Positions 43,619 through 52,789 of a stretch of 64,000 nucleotides of DNA are shown here, one piece after another. Each line of letters starts with the position of its first letter. Position 1 is the stretch's first letter. A model generated the notes under the pieces. That model did not search any database and was not told the DNA's origin. It saw only the letters and a program-made list of their open reading frames with translations. Both the position numbers and the translations under genes were made by a program. Origin of the DNA: Brucella tritici (lineage in GTDB: Bacteria; Pseudomonadota; Alphaproteobacteria; Rhizobiales; Rhizobiaceae). Location: the NCBI RefSeq assembly GCF_008932295.1, contig NZ_WBWA01000002.1:330820-394819 (forward strand), given 5' to 3'.

Positions 43619-44218
43619 ATGCCTCATAGAGCAAAGTCTCGCGTCGCCACCGCCTCTCTCGCAGCAGAATATCTGCCGACAAGACAACTGGCCCGTGCTT
43701 TCTGGTTTGTCGGGCTTGCGCTGATCGGAACGGCTGTTCTCACCATTTCTGCCAAGATCAAAGTCGATCTGGTCTACGTCAATGTGACGATGCAGACCTT
43801 CGCTCTCTTTGCAATTTCAGCGCTTTACGGTTCGCGGCTCGCCGTGGCGACTGTCGCTCTTTATCTGCTCGAAGGTGCGCTTGGCATGCCGGTTTTCACC
43901 GGAACGCCGGAGAAGGGCATCGGCCTTGCCTATATGGTTGGTCCGACAGGTGGTTATCTGCTCTCCTACCTTGCCGCTGCCTGGATCGTCGGACGTGCTG
44001 CCGACAAGGGACTGGCGCGTAACCCTCTCGCTCTCGGCGGTGCAATGCTACTCGCAGAAGCCGTCATTCTTTTGATGGGTGCAGGCTGGATGGCTTATCT
44101 TTTCGGTCTGGAAAAGGCGATTGCCTTCGGGTTCGGTGCCTTTATCGTCGGCGATCTCGTGAAACTCGCACTTGCCGCATGCGGTGTCCCTGCGGTGATG
44201 TCACTTTTGAAGCGCTGA
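43619..44218 (+). CDS. bioY: Biotin transporter BioY
   Basis: This ~199-residue substrate-binding (S) component of a biotin ECF transporter has six membrane helices. VNVTMQTFALFAISALYG, YLLEGALGMPVFTG and VGPTGGYLLSYLAAAWIVG are BioY signatures. GGAG lies before the ATG at 43619. No bioM or bioN is adjacent, so it may act alone or with a shared energy module. Confidence 0.92.
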   Translation: MPHRAKSRVATASLAAEYLPTRQLARAFWFVGLALIGTAVLTISAKIKVDLVYVNVTMQTFALFAISALYGSRLAVATVALYLLEGALGMPVFTGTPEKGIGLAYMVGPTGGYLLSYLAAAWIVGRAADKGLARNPLALGGAMLLAEAVILLMGAGWMAYLFGLEKAIAFGFGAFIVGDLVKLALAACGVPAVMSLLKR

Positions 44219-44242
44219 AATTTTATCGGTCCTGCATGTTGA

Positions 44243-44269
44243 AAGCCGGGTTGTTGGCCCGGCTTTTTC
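44243..44269 (+). terminator. Rho-independent terminator after bioY
   Basis: AAGCCGGG, loop TTGTTGG, CCCGGCTT and then TTTTCTT. A strong stem with T-run 25 bases after the bioY stop. Confidence 0.85.
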
Positions 44270-44359
44270 TTGTTTCGGTTGAAACTGCTTCGCAATTGAC
44301 AGAGACCTCTTCAACAAGCTTTGTCGTTATAAGAAATCTGCTTTTACGGGGAGGATGAT

Positions 44360-44869
44360 TTGCACGTCGAAACTCTGGTGGTCGAACCGCTGACAAAAGA
44401 CGCTTTTGCGCCATTTGGCGATGTCATCGAGACAGAAGGAGCCGAGCTTCGTCTGATCAACAACGGCACGACCGAGCGATACCACGATCTCGCGCGTGTC
44501 GAAGCCGCTGGCACTGAAGCAAGGGTTCTCGTCAATATTTTCCGCGGACAATCGTTCGAAGCGCCAATCGACATCGTCATGATGGAACGTCATCCTTTCG
44601 GTTCGCAGGCATTCGTTCCATTGAACGGCAGGCCGTTCCTTGTGATCGTCGCCGAGGATGACGGAGGCAAGCCTGCACGTCCGCGTGTTTTCCTTGCGCG
44701 CGGTGATCAGGGCGTCAATTATCTGCGCAATGTGTGGCACCACCCGCTACTGGCGCTTGAGCAGAAATCCGATTTTCTGATTGTCGACCGGGCAGGCAAG
44801 GAAGACAATCTGGAGGAGTTTTTCTTCTCCGATACCGCCTACCGCATTGAAACGACGCAACCTGCCTGA
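44360..44869 (+). CDS. allA: Ureidoglycolate lyase
   Basis: This 169-residue enzyme cleaves ureidoglycolate to glyoxylate and urea in purine breakdown. [17 protein letters not shown], the cupin-like [19 protein letters not shown] and [15 protein letters not shown] are family hallmarks. It starts at a TTG (44360) supported by GGGGAGG at 44348-44353; no in-frame ATG lies nearby. The hydroxyisourate hydrolase gene follows by 18 bases. Confidence 0.92.
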   Translation: MHVETLVVEPLTKDAFAPFGDVIETEGAELRLINNGTTERYHDLARVEAAGTEARVLVNIFRGQSFEAPIDIVMMERHPFGSQAFVPLNGRPFLVIVAEDDGGKPARPRVFLARGDQGVNYLRNVWHHPLLALEQKSDFLIVDRAGKEDNLEEFFFSDTAYRIETTQPA

Positions 44870-44887
44870 GCTTTATCGAGGGATATT

Positions 44888-45244
44888 ATGGGTAAACTTT
44901 CCACACATGTTCTCGACACTGCCCACGGCAGTCCAGCGGCGGCGATGCGCATTGAGCTTTATCGTATTGCTACAAACGGCGTTTCCGAACTCATCAAGCG
45001 GACGGTGACCAATCTCGACGGACGCACGGACGCGCCTCTGCTTTCCGTTGATGAATTGCGCACCGGCACTTACGAGTTGCAGTTCCATGTTGCTGAATAT
45101 TTTGAGGGACGCGGTGCGGAACAAGCCAATCCGCCGTTTCTCGACCTAATTCCGATCCGCTTCGCAATCGCCGATGTTGATGGAAACTACCATGTCCCGC
45201 TGCTTGTCAGCCCGTGGTCCTATTCCACCTATCGCGGAAGCTGA
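44888..45244 (+). CDS. uraH: 5-hydroxyisourate hydrolase
   Basis: This 118-residue transthyretin-like enzyme hydrolyses 5-hydroxyisourate, the product of urate oxidation. [20 protein letters not shown] at the start, HVAEYF near residue 65 and the C-terminal [11 protein letters not shown] carry the catalytic His/Arg/Ser residues of the family. It is in an operon with allA; the decarboxylase (uraD) is not in the window. Confidence 0.95.
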   Translation: MGKLSTHVLDTAHGSPAAAMRIELYRIATNGVSELIKRTVTNLDGRTDAPLLSVDELRTGTYELQFHVAEYFEGRGAEQANPPFLDLIPIRFAIADVDGNYHVPLLVSPWSYSTYRGS

Positions 45245-45312
45245 TCCGGACTTATCCTCTTTTCGGACAGACGAACTAGACTCCTCGCATTATCCACTGC
45301 GAGGAGCTGTTC

Positions 45313-45552
45313 ATGGACCAAACCCCAAATCTGAAAATGCCCTATATTCTGCCCAGTCAGGCGCAGAAACATGTCACCCACAATGAGGCCTTGCGGTTGC
45401 TCGATGCTGTTGTGCATCTGAGCGTCAAATCACGGAATCGAGCTGAAGCGCACCAATTGGCGCAGCATTCGCACCAACACCATAATTGCCTGACAATAAA
45501 TGCGGCGGATTGGCCGCTTACAGTTTTGCCGCGGACGGTCTACGAGCCGTAA
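45313..45552 (+). pseudogene. Truncated DUF2793 protein gene
   Basis: The first ~38 residues (MDQTPNLKMPYILPSQAQ, then KHVTHNEALRLLDAVVHLSV) match the start of DUF2793 proteins, which are normally several hundred residues long and phage-associated. After about 45424 the frame turns into His/Gln-rich nonsense that soon stops. The rest of the gene is missing, so this is a remnant. Confidence 0.7.
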
Positions 45553-45777
45553 TTTTGCCAAAAGATGTTTGTTAAGCGCCTGAAACGGCAATTGATATAG
45601 TCCTTCCGGAGGACTCATGTTAACGGTGGCGAGAAATTAGAATGCTTCGCAGTTATGGCGTACGGCAAGTCGCGAAGGGATTGACTAAGCTTTAGTCCCC
45701 ATTAGTAGTATAAATAGCCTTATGGCGCTGGAATCGTTCCGGTATTTCTCTCCGGCGGAGAGCGGGATAACACGCGT
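45425..45777. other. Gap after the DUF2793 remnant
   Basis: Apart from the nonsense tail of the remnant, no gene is seen. The last ~150 bases should carry the promoter of the sugar dehydratase gene. Confidence 0.4.
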
Positions 45778-47646
45778 ATGAGTTTGAAATATCCATGGCA
45801 GAGATTGGCGCTTTTGCCCCGCGCCAGCAAACAGATCATTCTGATGCTGAGCGACTGTGTTCTGCTCTTGCTGAGTGCTTATCTGGCTTTTGTCATGCGC
45901 CTTGGTTTCGTCTTCGTGCCAAACGAGGGACAAACCTTCCTGATTTTCATCGCGCCCGTTCTGGCAATTCCGGTTTTTATTCGCTTCGGACTCTATCGCG
46001 CCATCATCCGCTATCTGGCTGAACGCGCGATCTGGCCGATTTTTCAGGCTACCGCCATTGCAGCGCTCTTCTGGGTCGCGCTTGTCTTCCTGATGGAACT
46101 CTACGGCAGTACCGGTTTGCCGCGCTCTGTTCCGCTACTTTACTGGCTTTTGAGCACTGTATTCATCTCTGCCAGCCGTTTCGGTGCGAAATGGCTTTTG
46201 CGTAGTTCCGAGTCGGACAAACGTTATACGAGTTCAGCACTGATTATCGGCGTGGGCGAGCCCGCCCGTCAGCTCGCAACCGCGCTCCGCAGCCATAGCG
46301 ACACTCTGGTCGTCGGCTTCGTTGATCCCGATGGCCAGCTTAATGGCATGGATATTATCGGGCTGCGGGTCTATGGCGTGGAAGACATTTCCACCTTGAT
46401 CGAAAATTACGGTATCAAGCAGGTAGTGGTATCTGAACCGTCGCTGGAACAGAAACAGCGTCAGGATTTCGCGCGGCTTTTGGGGCGCCTTCCGGTCAAT
46501 ACGCGTATTCTTCCGCCGATCGCCGATCTGACGGCTGGGAAATATCTGGTCAGTTCGCTACGCAATGTCGAGATCGATGATCTGCTCGGGCGTTCGCCCG
46601 TGCCGCCTGATGTGGCCTTGTTGCGAGAAGTGGTCGAAGGCCGTCGCATCATGGTAACGGGAGCGGGCGGCTCGATTGGCAGCCAGCTTTGCCGTACCAT
46701 TTCACAATGGAAACCGGCCTGCATCGTTTTGTTCGAGTCGAGTGAATTCGCACTTTACAATATTGAGAGGCAGCTCAGGCAGATCGCCAGTTGCGAGATT
46801 GTGCCGATCCTTGGGACGGTCAGCAATCGGGACTGCGTCGAGAAAGCCATTCGCGACAACAATGTCGATACGGTCTATCATTGTGCAGCATACAAGCATG
46901 TGCCGCTCGTCGAGAAAAACCCGCTGGTCGGTATATTCAACAATGTGTTCGGCACGCTGGAAGTGGCGCAGGCGGCTCTCAACACCGATGTTGAGCGCAT
47001 GGTCCTCATCTCGTCCGACAAGGCAGTGCGACCGACGAATGTGATGGGCGCAACCAAACGCTGGGCTGAGCTGGTCGTCTATTATTGCGGTTTGCTGGCC
47101 GAGCAATCGGGAAAGAAGAAGGCGTTCTATTCTGTCCGTTTTGGCAATGTGCTGGGGTCGAACGGTTCTGTCGTCCCGCTTTTTCGTGAGCAGATTGCCG
47201 GTGGTGGTCCGATTACGCTGACGCATGAGGACATGACCCGCTACTTCATGTCGATCAAGGAGGCTGCCGAGCTTATCGTGCAATCTGGTGGCATCGCCGC
47301 GTCGGGCGATACGGTTCTGCTCGAAATGGGCGAACCGGTGAAGATCCGCGATCTGGCCGAGAACATGATCCTGCTGGCAGGGCTGACCGTTCGAAATAAC
47401 GAGAATCCGCACGGCGATATTGCAATTGAGACGACAGGGATTCGTGAAGGCGAGAAGATGTATGAAGAGCTCTTCTACGATCCTTCACAGGCGAAGCCGA
47501 CCCGCCATCCCAAGATCATGCGCGCGCCCCAAGGCAATAAGGCTGCGGTCGATGTGCCTGCCAGCCTCACGGCGCTTCGTATTGCCATGGAAAGCGGTGA
47601 TGTCGATGCGGTTCGCAAGGTACTGTTCGACGTTATAACTTCCTGA
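45778..47646 (+). CDS. wbkD: Nucleotide-sugar epimerase/dehydratase (WbkD/CapD/FlaA1-like)
   Basis: This 622-residue inner-membrane enzyme has four N-terminal helices (about 20-130), a CoA-binding-like Rossmann segment (ALIIGVGEPARQLATALRS) and the catalytic SDR domain. Its NAD motif VTGAGGSIGSQLCRTI starts near residue 296 and is followed by SSDKAVRPTNVMGATKRWAE. It likely makes a 4-keto-6-deoxy sugar nucleotide for O-polysaccharide. The neighbouring WecA-like gene and nearby ppdK resemble the Brucella wbk locus, hence the symbol; that link is from memory. Confidence 0.82.
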   Translation: MSLKYPWQRLALLPRASKQIILMLSDCVLLLLSAYLAFVMRLGFVFVPNEGQTFLIFIAPVLAIPVFIRFGLYRAIIRYLAERAIWPIFQATAIAALFWVALVFLMELYGSTGLPRSVPLLYWLLSTVFISASRFGAKWLLRSSESDKRYTSSALIIGVGEPARQLATALRSHSDTLVVGFVDPDGQLNGMDIIGLRVYGVEDISTLIENYGIKQVVVSEPSLEQKQRQDFARLLGRLPVNTRILPPIADLTAGKYLVSSLRNVEIDDLLGRSPVPPDVALLREVVEGRRIMVTGAGGSIGSQLCRTISQWKPACIVLFESSEFALYNIERQLRQIASCEIVPILGTVSNRDCVEKAIRDNNVDTVYHCAAYKHVPLVEKNPLVGIFNNVFGTLEVAQAALNTDVERMVLISSDKAVRPTNVMGATKRWAELVVYYCGLLAEQSGKKKAFYSVRFGNVLGSNGSVVPLFREQIAGGGPITLTHEDMTRYFMSIKEAAELIVQSGGIAASGDTVLLEMGEPVKIRDLAENMILLAGLTVRNNENPHGDIAIETTGIREGEKMYEELFYDPSQAKPTRHPKIMRAPQGNKAAVDVPASLTALRIAMESGDVDAVRKVLFDVITS

Positions 47647-48640
47647 AGCCTCCGCGGAGATCCATTAGCAGAACAAGGGTTGCGACAATAGCGACGAGCA
47701 GAAGTGCGACCTGGGTAAGCATGTGATCAAGCGCGAGCAGCGTTATGGCGCAAGCGATGAGGATCAGATTCAGGAGCGCCACGTGGCCAACGACCTTTAG
47801 TACACTCCAGCCTGCGCGTTTTGCCACTTGATAAGCGTGTTTGGAATGCGCTTTAAGGATGTTCTCGCCTTGGCTTAACCGCATCACGATGGTCGTGCTT
47901 GCGTCGAGAATATAATAGAGCGGCAGGATCAGCGCGACGGCGATATGCGTTTCCCGTGCGAGCAGGATTAGCGCTGTTCCCGTGATCAGGCCAAGTGGCA
48001 GACTTCCAGAGTCACCCAGAAAGATCGTTGCTGGTGGACGGTTGAACAGGGCAAAGCCCAGCACTCCACCTGCCGCGATGATGCCGATACCGCCACTTTC
48101 GAGCCCGGTAAGGCAAAGGGCGGCCAGAGTGCCGATCCCCGCCAGCGGAATCCCTATGCCTGCGGCAGTCATAAGATCAAGACCGTCCATGAAGTTAGTC
48201 ACATTGATGGCCACCACCAGCGCGAAGACAATAAGAGTTGCCTCCAGCCAGTAGGGCAGAAGGTCCGGCAGCAACCGGAAATCCGGGCCCAGGCCGTAGA
48301 CAACCAGTCCGGCGGCAATGAACTGCGATCCCAGTCTGATGATCTCTGAAAGCTCATAGTGGTCATCCAGTCCGCCGACGATCCAGAGCAGCAGCGAGGC
48401 CCCGGAAAGGCAAAGCGCCAGAAATGCGTTGATTTCCAGATCCGGCGCAAAGATCAACAGCGTTGCGATAATTGCGGGAATAAGTGCCAATCCGCCGATC
48501 TGCCGCGCTACCGTCGTATGGTTGGAACGCGAACTCATGCGAGCCGCGAGAAAGCGCTCGGGCAAGAGCCGGTTTAGCAGATAGAGACCGATGCCGCACA
48601 AGGCAGCGCTGACGAGAAACGAAATCAACAAAAACAGCAT
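47633..48640 (-). CDS. wbkF: Undecaprenyl-phosphate sugar-1-phosphate transferase (WecA/WbkF-like)
   Basis: This 335-residue polytopic membrane enzyme primes polysaccharide synthesis by moving a sugar phosphate to undecaprenyl phosphate. Family motifs are RQIGGLALIP, the Asp pair in VGGLDDHYELS near residue 92, NVTNFMDGLDLM near 150, TIFLGDSGSLPLG near 210 and KHAYQVAKRAG near 275. Its 3' end overlaps the wbkD-like gene by 14 bases in convergent orientation. Confidence 0.88.
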   Translation of the reverse strand: MLFLLISFLVSAALCGIGLYLLNRLLPERFLAARMSSRSNHTTVARQIGGLALIPAIIATLLIFAPDLEINAFLALCLSGASLLLWIVGGLDDHYELSEIIRLGSQFIAAGLVVYGLGPDFRLLPDLLPYWLEATLIVFALVVAINVTNFMDGLDLMTAAGIGIPLAGIGTLAALCLTGLESGGIGIIAAGGVLGFALFNRPPATIFLGDSGSLPLGLITGTALILLARETHIAVALILPLYYILDASTTIVMRLSQGENILKAHSKHAYQVAKRAGWSVLKVVGHVALLNLILIACAITLLALDHMLTQVALLLVAIVATLVLLMDLRGGFRKL

Positions 48641-48858
48641 AGTGAATACCGAAAATACACTCTTCCGTAGGAAGTAGCAGCTTTGAAGCCGGACGCAAAT
48701 CAGCGGTTTCGTTTTGGGGAACGAGGAGCGATGATATGCGGTTGAAAACGTTGTTCACAGGGCCTGTAATCCTGAACGGGATTTCGCGATTAGGCGATTG
48801 CGCTCGGGTTTCGAAGCGGCTATAAGGCCGCGCAACCGATTGCTTCGGTTTGATTTGT

Positions 48859-48933
48859 TGGGGCGTAGCCAAGCGGTAAGGCAGCGGTTTTTGGTACCGC
48901 CATTCCCTGGTTCGAATCCAGGCGCCCCAGCCA
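48859..48933 (+). tRNA. tRNA-Gln (anticodon TTG)
   Basis: The cloverleaf reads: acceptor TGGGGCG pairing with CGCCCCA, D-arm with AGCGGTAAGGC, anticodon loop TTTTGGT giving TTG, T-arm CCTGG-TTCGAAT-CCAGG, discriminator G and an encoded CCA. The large tyrosine recombinase begins 175 bases downstream, which marks this gene as the integration target of the island to the right. Confidence 0.95.
48906..48933 (+). other. Probable attachment-site core in the tRNA-Gln 3' end
   Basis: Tyrosine recombinases usually recombine at the T-arm/3' end of tRNA genes, and the integrase follows directly. The matching copy at the other end of the island was not found before 64000, so the far end should lie outside the window. 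Confidence 0.5.
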
Positions 48934-49107
48934 TGAATCATGCGTAGAATCAATATCTTATTGATTTTACTTAATGTTTCCCCAGGTGGGAATCCTCAGT
49001 CTTTTCTCGATTTCGCCGAATGTGCACGTAACTGTGACACAGAGCTATGACACATGCCGATTCGCCTTGGTCGGTTTGTCTCATCAGCTCCAAACGGCGA
49101 GCTTATT

Positions 49108-51204
49108 ATGGCAGTCAGACATCAGGTTCAGAATCTTCAGCGGCGCGGAAATATTTTTTACTGGCGTCCGCGTCTTCCAGCACGAATGAGCGAGCATATC
49201 GGCGCGCGTCATCTTGCATTCAGCCTTAAACAATCAGATCATCGCCAGGCAGGTCGTATGGCCCGCAAGCTTAATCTGATGCTGATTGAAATAGCAGAAC
49301 ATCCGCGAAGTGCATTGATGTCGAAAGAAGCCCTCGAACGATTGTTTCAGTCCGAAATCGCGCGGATGAATGATCATATGGAGAACCTGCAATTTGCAGG
49401 CCAGCGCACCCCGACAGGTTTCCATCAGATCGATAATCTGGCCGCCGATCTGGAAGTAGGCTGGGCTCACAGGCTTCTGGAAAAATTTGGCACCCGTCGT
49501 GTCTTGTTTGAAGAAGAAATTTGCCAAGGTTGGCGCTTTCTGGAGCAATCGAAGGTACCGCAGAGCCTCCATCACGGCATCGCGATATCTTATCGTGCTG
49601 AACGCCAGGATGCAGAATCTTCGCGTTTTGTCGACGAAATGCGTGCTCTCATGCAAGAGCATGGTCTGTCTTATTCGATCCTTAATTTCGAAAAGGCCAA
49701 GGCTGAATATTTCAAAGCGCGCGCAGACGTTCTGCTCAATACCGATGATCGCTATCTCATCGATTATCCTGACGAGCAGGCTGAACCAGACCCTGCCCGG
49801 CCAGCACCAATTGTTTCGGTTGTAAACGTGGAACCTGTACCGGATATCATTCCACAGCCACAGCCACAGCCACAGCCACAGCCACAGCCACAGCCACAGC
49901 CACAGCCACAGCCGGTAGTGGAAAATCTTGTTCTTGCATCAGCATCTGACATGCTGGGGCTTACTGGGGAGGACCTGCCAGTGAAGCAATTCATGAAGCA
50001 GTGCGACCTTCTGATTGCCAACAACCGTGAGAACTGGAACGAAGGCACGGCAAAGGACGTCAAGACAGTCGTTCGCATTTTCTGCGGTATTCTGGGCGAG
50101 CACAATGTTCTCACGAGCAGTGCCATTAATCAGACCCACTTGGCGGCGTTGCGCCAGCATTTCAATAACATCCTTGCCAGATGGGGAAGCAGTTCGCGTT
50201 ACGTGGCAATGACGACTGCGCAATTGCGCGAGGCGACAGAACGGGAAGTAATCCGCGCGCAAAAGCTTAATTTGCCAGCACCCAAGGTTGGTTTGTCTAG
50301 CGGGACCATCAGACGCCATCTCGGCAATCTCGAACAGTTCCTGAACCATCTTGTCGCGTCAGGTTTCATGTTACGGGCATTTACGTTCAAAGGGATCAAG
50401 CCGAAGAAACGCAGCCTCGCATCCGTTCGGGCGCTGACTGCTAAACCCGGCCCTGAGCAGGTTGAACCGATCTTCCAGATTCCGGTGTTCACCGGTTGTG
50501 CCGGGCCCATGTCGCAGGAAATGCGGGAGTTCGGGCAGGCCGTATATCATTCGTCCCTTTATTATGTGCCAATGCTTTACGCATATCTGGGCGCACGACG
50601 CGCCGAATTTACGGGCCTCATGGTCGATGATGTGGTTTACGCAAAAGATGAAGGTATCTGGTCCATCAAAATTCGGGAAAATGAGCTCCGAGGACTGAAG
50701 AACCTCCAATCAGTCCGCGATCTCCCCGTGCCAGATGAGCTTATCCGACTGGGTTTTATCGACTACGCAAAGCGTTTGAAGGAACTCGGACACAGATGTT
50801 TATTTCCGGAATTGGTCGCTCCAAGACGCAAAAACGATACCGGTGATCGTTTCTACAAGAGCTTTGTCCCTTTGCTGAAAGCGGAAACGGGGCTTGGTGA
50901 TCAGCTTTGGGGTAGCGCAATCCATGCGTTGCGCCATGGTTTCAGCAACACGCTGAAACAGAAGGGGATAGAAATGTCGATTATGGAAGACATTACCGGG
51001 CATTTGGGCCGAACGGAAGGAGAAACACGTTATACGAATATTGCCAGCTTGCAGGTGATGAAAAAAGCTATTGACGTGTATCCAGTCATTACGAGCCATC
51101 TGCAACCACAGCCCTTATGCTTGCTGCCGTATGTCGAGGCAAAAGAACCTGCACCTTGGTTTAAAAAAGAAAAAGTGAAGCCGTCCCGACGTCGTAATCC
51201 GTAA
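49108..51204 (+). CDS. int: Large tyrosine recombinase (island integrase)
   Basis: This ~698-residue site-specific recombinase has an N-terminal DNA-binding region (VRHQVQNLQRRGNIFYWRPR), a (Pro-Gln)10 spacer near residues 249-268, a SAM-like core-binding domain (~290-420) and a catalytic domain. The catalytic residues are Arg in AYLGARRAEFTG, the HALRHGFSNTL box, His in DITGHLGRTEGE and the probable nucleophile Tyr in ETRYTNIASL. It is much larger than phage integrases (~400). The frame is open to 49054, but the ATG at 49108 is better placed at the conserved-looking start. Confidence 0.9.
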   Translation: MAVRHQVQNLQRRGNIFYWRPRLPARMSEHIGARHLAFSLKQSDHRQAGRMARKLNLMLIEIAEHPRSALMSKEALERLFQSEIARMNDHMENLQFAGQRTPTGFHQIDNLAADLEVGWAHRLLEKFGTRRVLFEEEICQGWRFLEQSKVPQSLHHGIAISYRAERQDAESSRFVDEMRALMQEHGLSYSILNFEKAKAEYFKARADVLLNTDDRYLIDYPDEQAEPDPARPAPIVSVVNVEPVPDIIPQPQPQPQPQPQPQPQPQPQPVVENLVLASASDMLGLTGEDLPVKQFMKQCDLLIANNRENWNEGTAKDVKTVVRIFCGILGEHNVLTSSAINQTHLAALRQHFNNILARWGSSSRYVAMTTAQLREATEREVIRAQKLNLPAPKVGLSSGTIRRHLGNLEQFLNHLVASGFMLRAFTFKGIKPKKRSLASVRALTAKPGPEQVEPIFQIPVFTGCAGPMSQEMREFGQAVYHSSLYYVPMLYAYLGARRAEFTGLMVDDVVYAKDEGIWSIKIRENELRGLKNLQSVRDLPVPDELIRLGFIDYAKRLKELGHRCLFPELVAPRRKNDTGDRFYKSFVPLLKAETGLGDQLWGSAIHALRHGFSNTLKQKGIEMSIMEDITGHLGRTEGETRYTNIASLQVMKKAIDVYPVITSHLQPQPLCLLPYVEAKEPAPWFKKEKVKPSRRRNP
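49852..49911 (+). repeat. Ten tandem CCACAG hexamers inside the integrase
   Basis: Ten perfect units encode (Pro-Gln)10. Unit number can change by slippage without breaking the frame, altering the linker length between the N-terminal and core-binding domains. Confidence 0.95.
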
Positions 51205-51338
51205 TCAAGAAAACAGCGCGCCGTCGTTAGATGTCGCGCTGTACTATTATCAACGTGGGAGATACCCCTCGAACGGAGCGGAAAGCACAGAAAACCCATG
51301 TTTCGGAAGTAGACCGGGAGAGATATATTGTATAGTGC
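51205..51338. other. Spacer after the integrase
   Basis: It holds ACAGCGCG...CGCGCTGT (51213-51242), an 8-bp stem with a 14-base loop but no T-run. No gene is seen. Confidence 0.4.
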
Positions 51339-51608
51339 AAATGGCGTTTGCATCGGCGGACCCAGTACGTGATATGGATTGCAATAATTTCTCGGCACTT
51401 CATTTGAAGTTGCGGGCAGGGCGCCGCAACGTGTCGGCATGCCATTGCGATTTGCCAGCAATGCACTTCAAATCGCGCTAATTTGCATTAATCCGATTCA
51501 AAACCTGGCAAGAGCGTTGCAAAGTTACGGACAAACGTTGCTGAACCCGTGATTTCCGTTTCATCTGCAAACGTCGTTTGCGGGCAGACCGGGGAAAACG
51601 CTTTATGT
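51339..51608. repeat. Structured island repeat, copy 1 (diverged)
   Basis: It is bounded by palindromes AAATGGCGTTT (51339-51349) and AAACGTCGTTT (51569-51579), 230 bases apart. Inside is the hairpin GCGATTTG-14 bases-CAAATCGC (51447-51476), then AATTTGCATTAATCCGATTCA, shared with the other copies apart from a few bases. It continues with GGAAAACGCTTTATG. It sits directly upstream of the 113-aa gene. Confidence 0.8.
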
Positions 51609-51659
51609 CAACAGGTTTCGAGCTCATAATTTAATTGTTAGCGGGCAACAGGGGGTGAA

Positions 51660-52001
51660 ATGGCATCGAACAAACAGCAGGCAGAACGCTTGCGCAAGCA
51701 GCGTGAGCGGCAGAAAGAATATCGGGATCGTCTGAGAGCGGAGCGCAAACCGACACGAGACGACGTTGCTCGGGTGTTCCTGCATTTCATGATTGCCAAA
51801 GCGATGAGGTCTGGCAATCAGGATGGGATGGAGAAGCTGATTGATATGCTGCTTGATGGGCTGGCAGCTCAGGGCTTCGATAAAGACGCTTCGTTGGATG
51901 TCATTGATGATCTGATTGACAGATACACCAAAAAGGGGTGGGATTTCCGACGCAAAGTGCATTTGATGCCTCACGGAGATGCTGGCGAACCGGAAAAATG
52001 A
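51660..52001 (+). CDS. Hypothetical island protein, 113 aa
   Basis: No family recognised. A strongly basic, Arg/Lys/Gln-rich N-terminal helix (residues 1-35, QAERLRKQRERQKEYRDRLR) is followed by an amphipathic helical domain (EKLIDMLLDGLAAQGFDKDA, VIDDLIDRYTKKGWDFRRKV). It could bind nucleic acid. GGGGGTG lies just before the ATG. It is preceded by repeat copy 1 and followed by copy 2. Confidence 0.7.
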   Translation: MASNKQQAERLRKQRERQKEYRDRLRAERKPTRDDVARVFLHFMIAKAMRSGNQDGMEKLIDMLLDGLAAQGFDKDASLDVIDDLIDRYTKKGWDFRRKVHLMPHGDAGEPEK

Positions 52002-52049
52002 ATATGGCTTCCAAAACTGTGGCCACCTGATTTCACTGGTTCGTTTCAT

Positions 52050-52318
52050 AAACGGCGTTTGGTTCTTTTGTCTCTTCTCCCCCCGTTACTCCATGAAACG
52101 CCGTTTGCAGATGAATCGGAAATCTCGGGCTTGAAATGGCTGACCGGTCGGGGCGCGTAATATGCAGGCACGTTATTTCGATTTGTCGGCAACGCATTTC
52201 AAATCGAAATAATTTGCAGTCATCCGATTCAGGAATCGAGAAAAGCGTTATCTGAGGTGATTTTTCCGATTCCGTTGCAAACGCCGTTTGCGAGCGGCTC
52301 GCAGGAAACGCTTTGCAT
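52050..52318. repeat. Structured island repeat, copy 2
   Basis: Three palindromes AAACGGCGTTT (52050-52060), AAACGCCGTTT (52096-52106) and AAACGCCGTTT (52279-52289) are spaced 46 and 183 bases apart, exactly as in copy 3. The hairpin TCGATTTG-14 bases-CAAATCGA is at 52178-52207. The sequence in between is highly similar to copy 3 (for example ACCGGTCGGGGCGCGTAAT). Confidence 0.88.
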
Positions 52319-52350
52319 CGAGCCGTGGGAAATACACGTGCGCTGAATTA

Positions 52351-52446
52351 TGCTATCCGAGTGATCTGACGGGCGGGGAGTGGAAACTGATCGATCTTTT
52401 GATCTGGCCCGCCGAGTATGCTGGTTGTAGGTACGAGGCTGTCAAT
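52351..52446 (+). pseudogene. IS5-family transposase N-terminal scrap
   Basis: CYPSDLTGGEWKLIDLLI followed by WPAEYAGCRYEAVN matches the start of IS5 (IS427-type) transposases, which begin YPSDLTDxEWxLI. The frame breaks after about 32 residues where IS66-like DNA begins. Confidence 0.65.
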
Positions 52447-52741
52447 GGGCTGGCTTGCGCTCTGAACACAGGCTGTTCGTTCCCGCTGTTGCTGGCGAAG
52501 CAACACCAGACGCAAACGCCTTACGACACCATCCATAAAGCTGCGAAGGCCCCAGACCTTCAGAGCGTGCAATCGCCGAGACGTTGACCCCTGGCTGCAA
52601 TGACACGGTAGCAATCCGCGCCTTCTCGTCATCCGACCAGTCACGCGGCCGCCGTCTGCTTCGCACGGGTTCCGCCGTCAAAACCTCAAATATCTGGGAA
52701 TGATTCATATCCTCATTCATAGGACTCTCCGCATGATTCAT
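52442..52741 (-). pseudogene. Truncated IS66-family TnpA
   Basis: RRRPRDWSDDEKARIATVSL, with SAIARSEGLGPSQLYGWCRK, is the helix-turn-helix region of IS66 TnpA. The C-terminal part is lost at the join with the IS5 scrap. It belongs to a different IS66 subgroup from the copy at 62925. Confidence 0.75.
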
Positions 52742-52789
52742 ACGGAAAATCGCCCATCACGCCGATAAAAGATATGTTGGGTGGCTTAC
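52442..52789 (-). mobile_element. IS66-family end fragment
   Basis: The minus strand starts GTAAGCCACCCAACA at 52789, resembling the GTAAGC ends of IS66 elements, and leads into the truncated tnpA. TnpB and TnpC are absent. Confidence 0.55.

Noticed and set aside
49852..49911. Short tandem array considered as CRISPR-like.
   Set aside because: Units are six bases without spacers and encode Pro-Gln in frame within the integrase.
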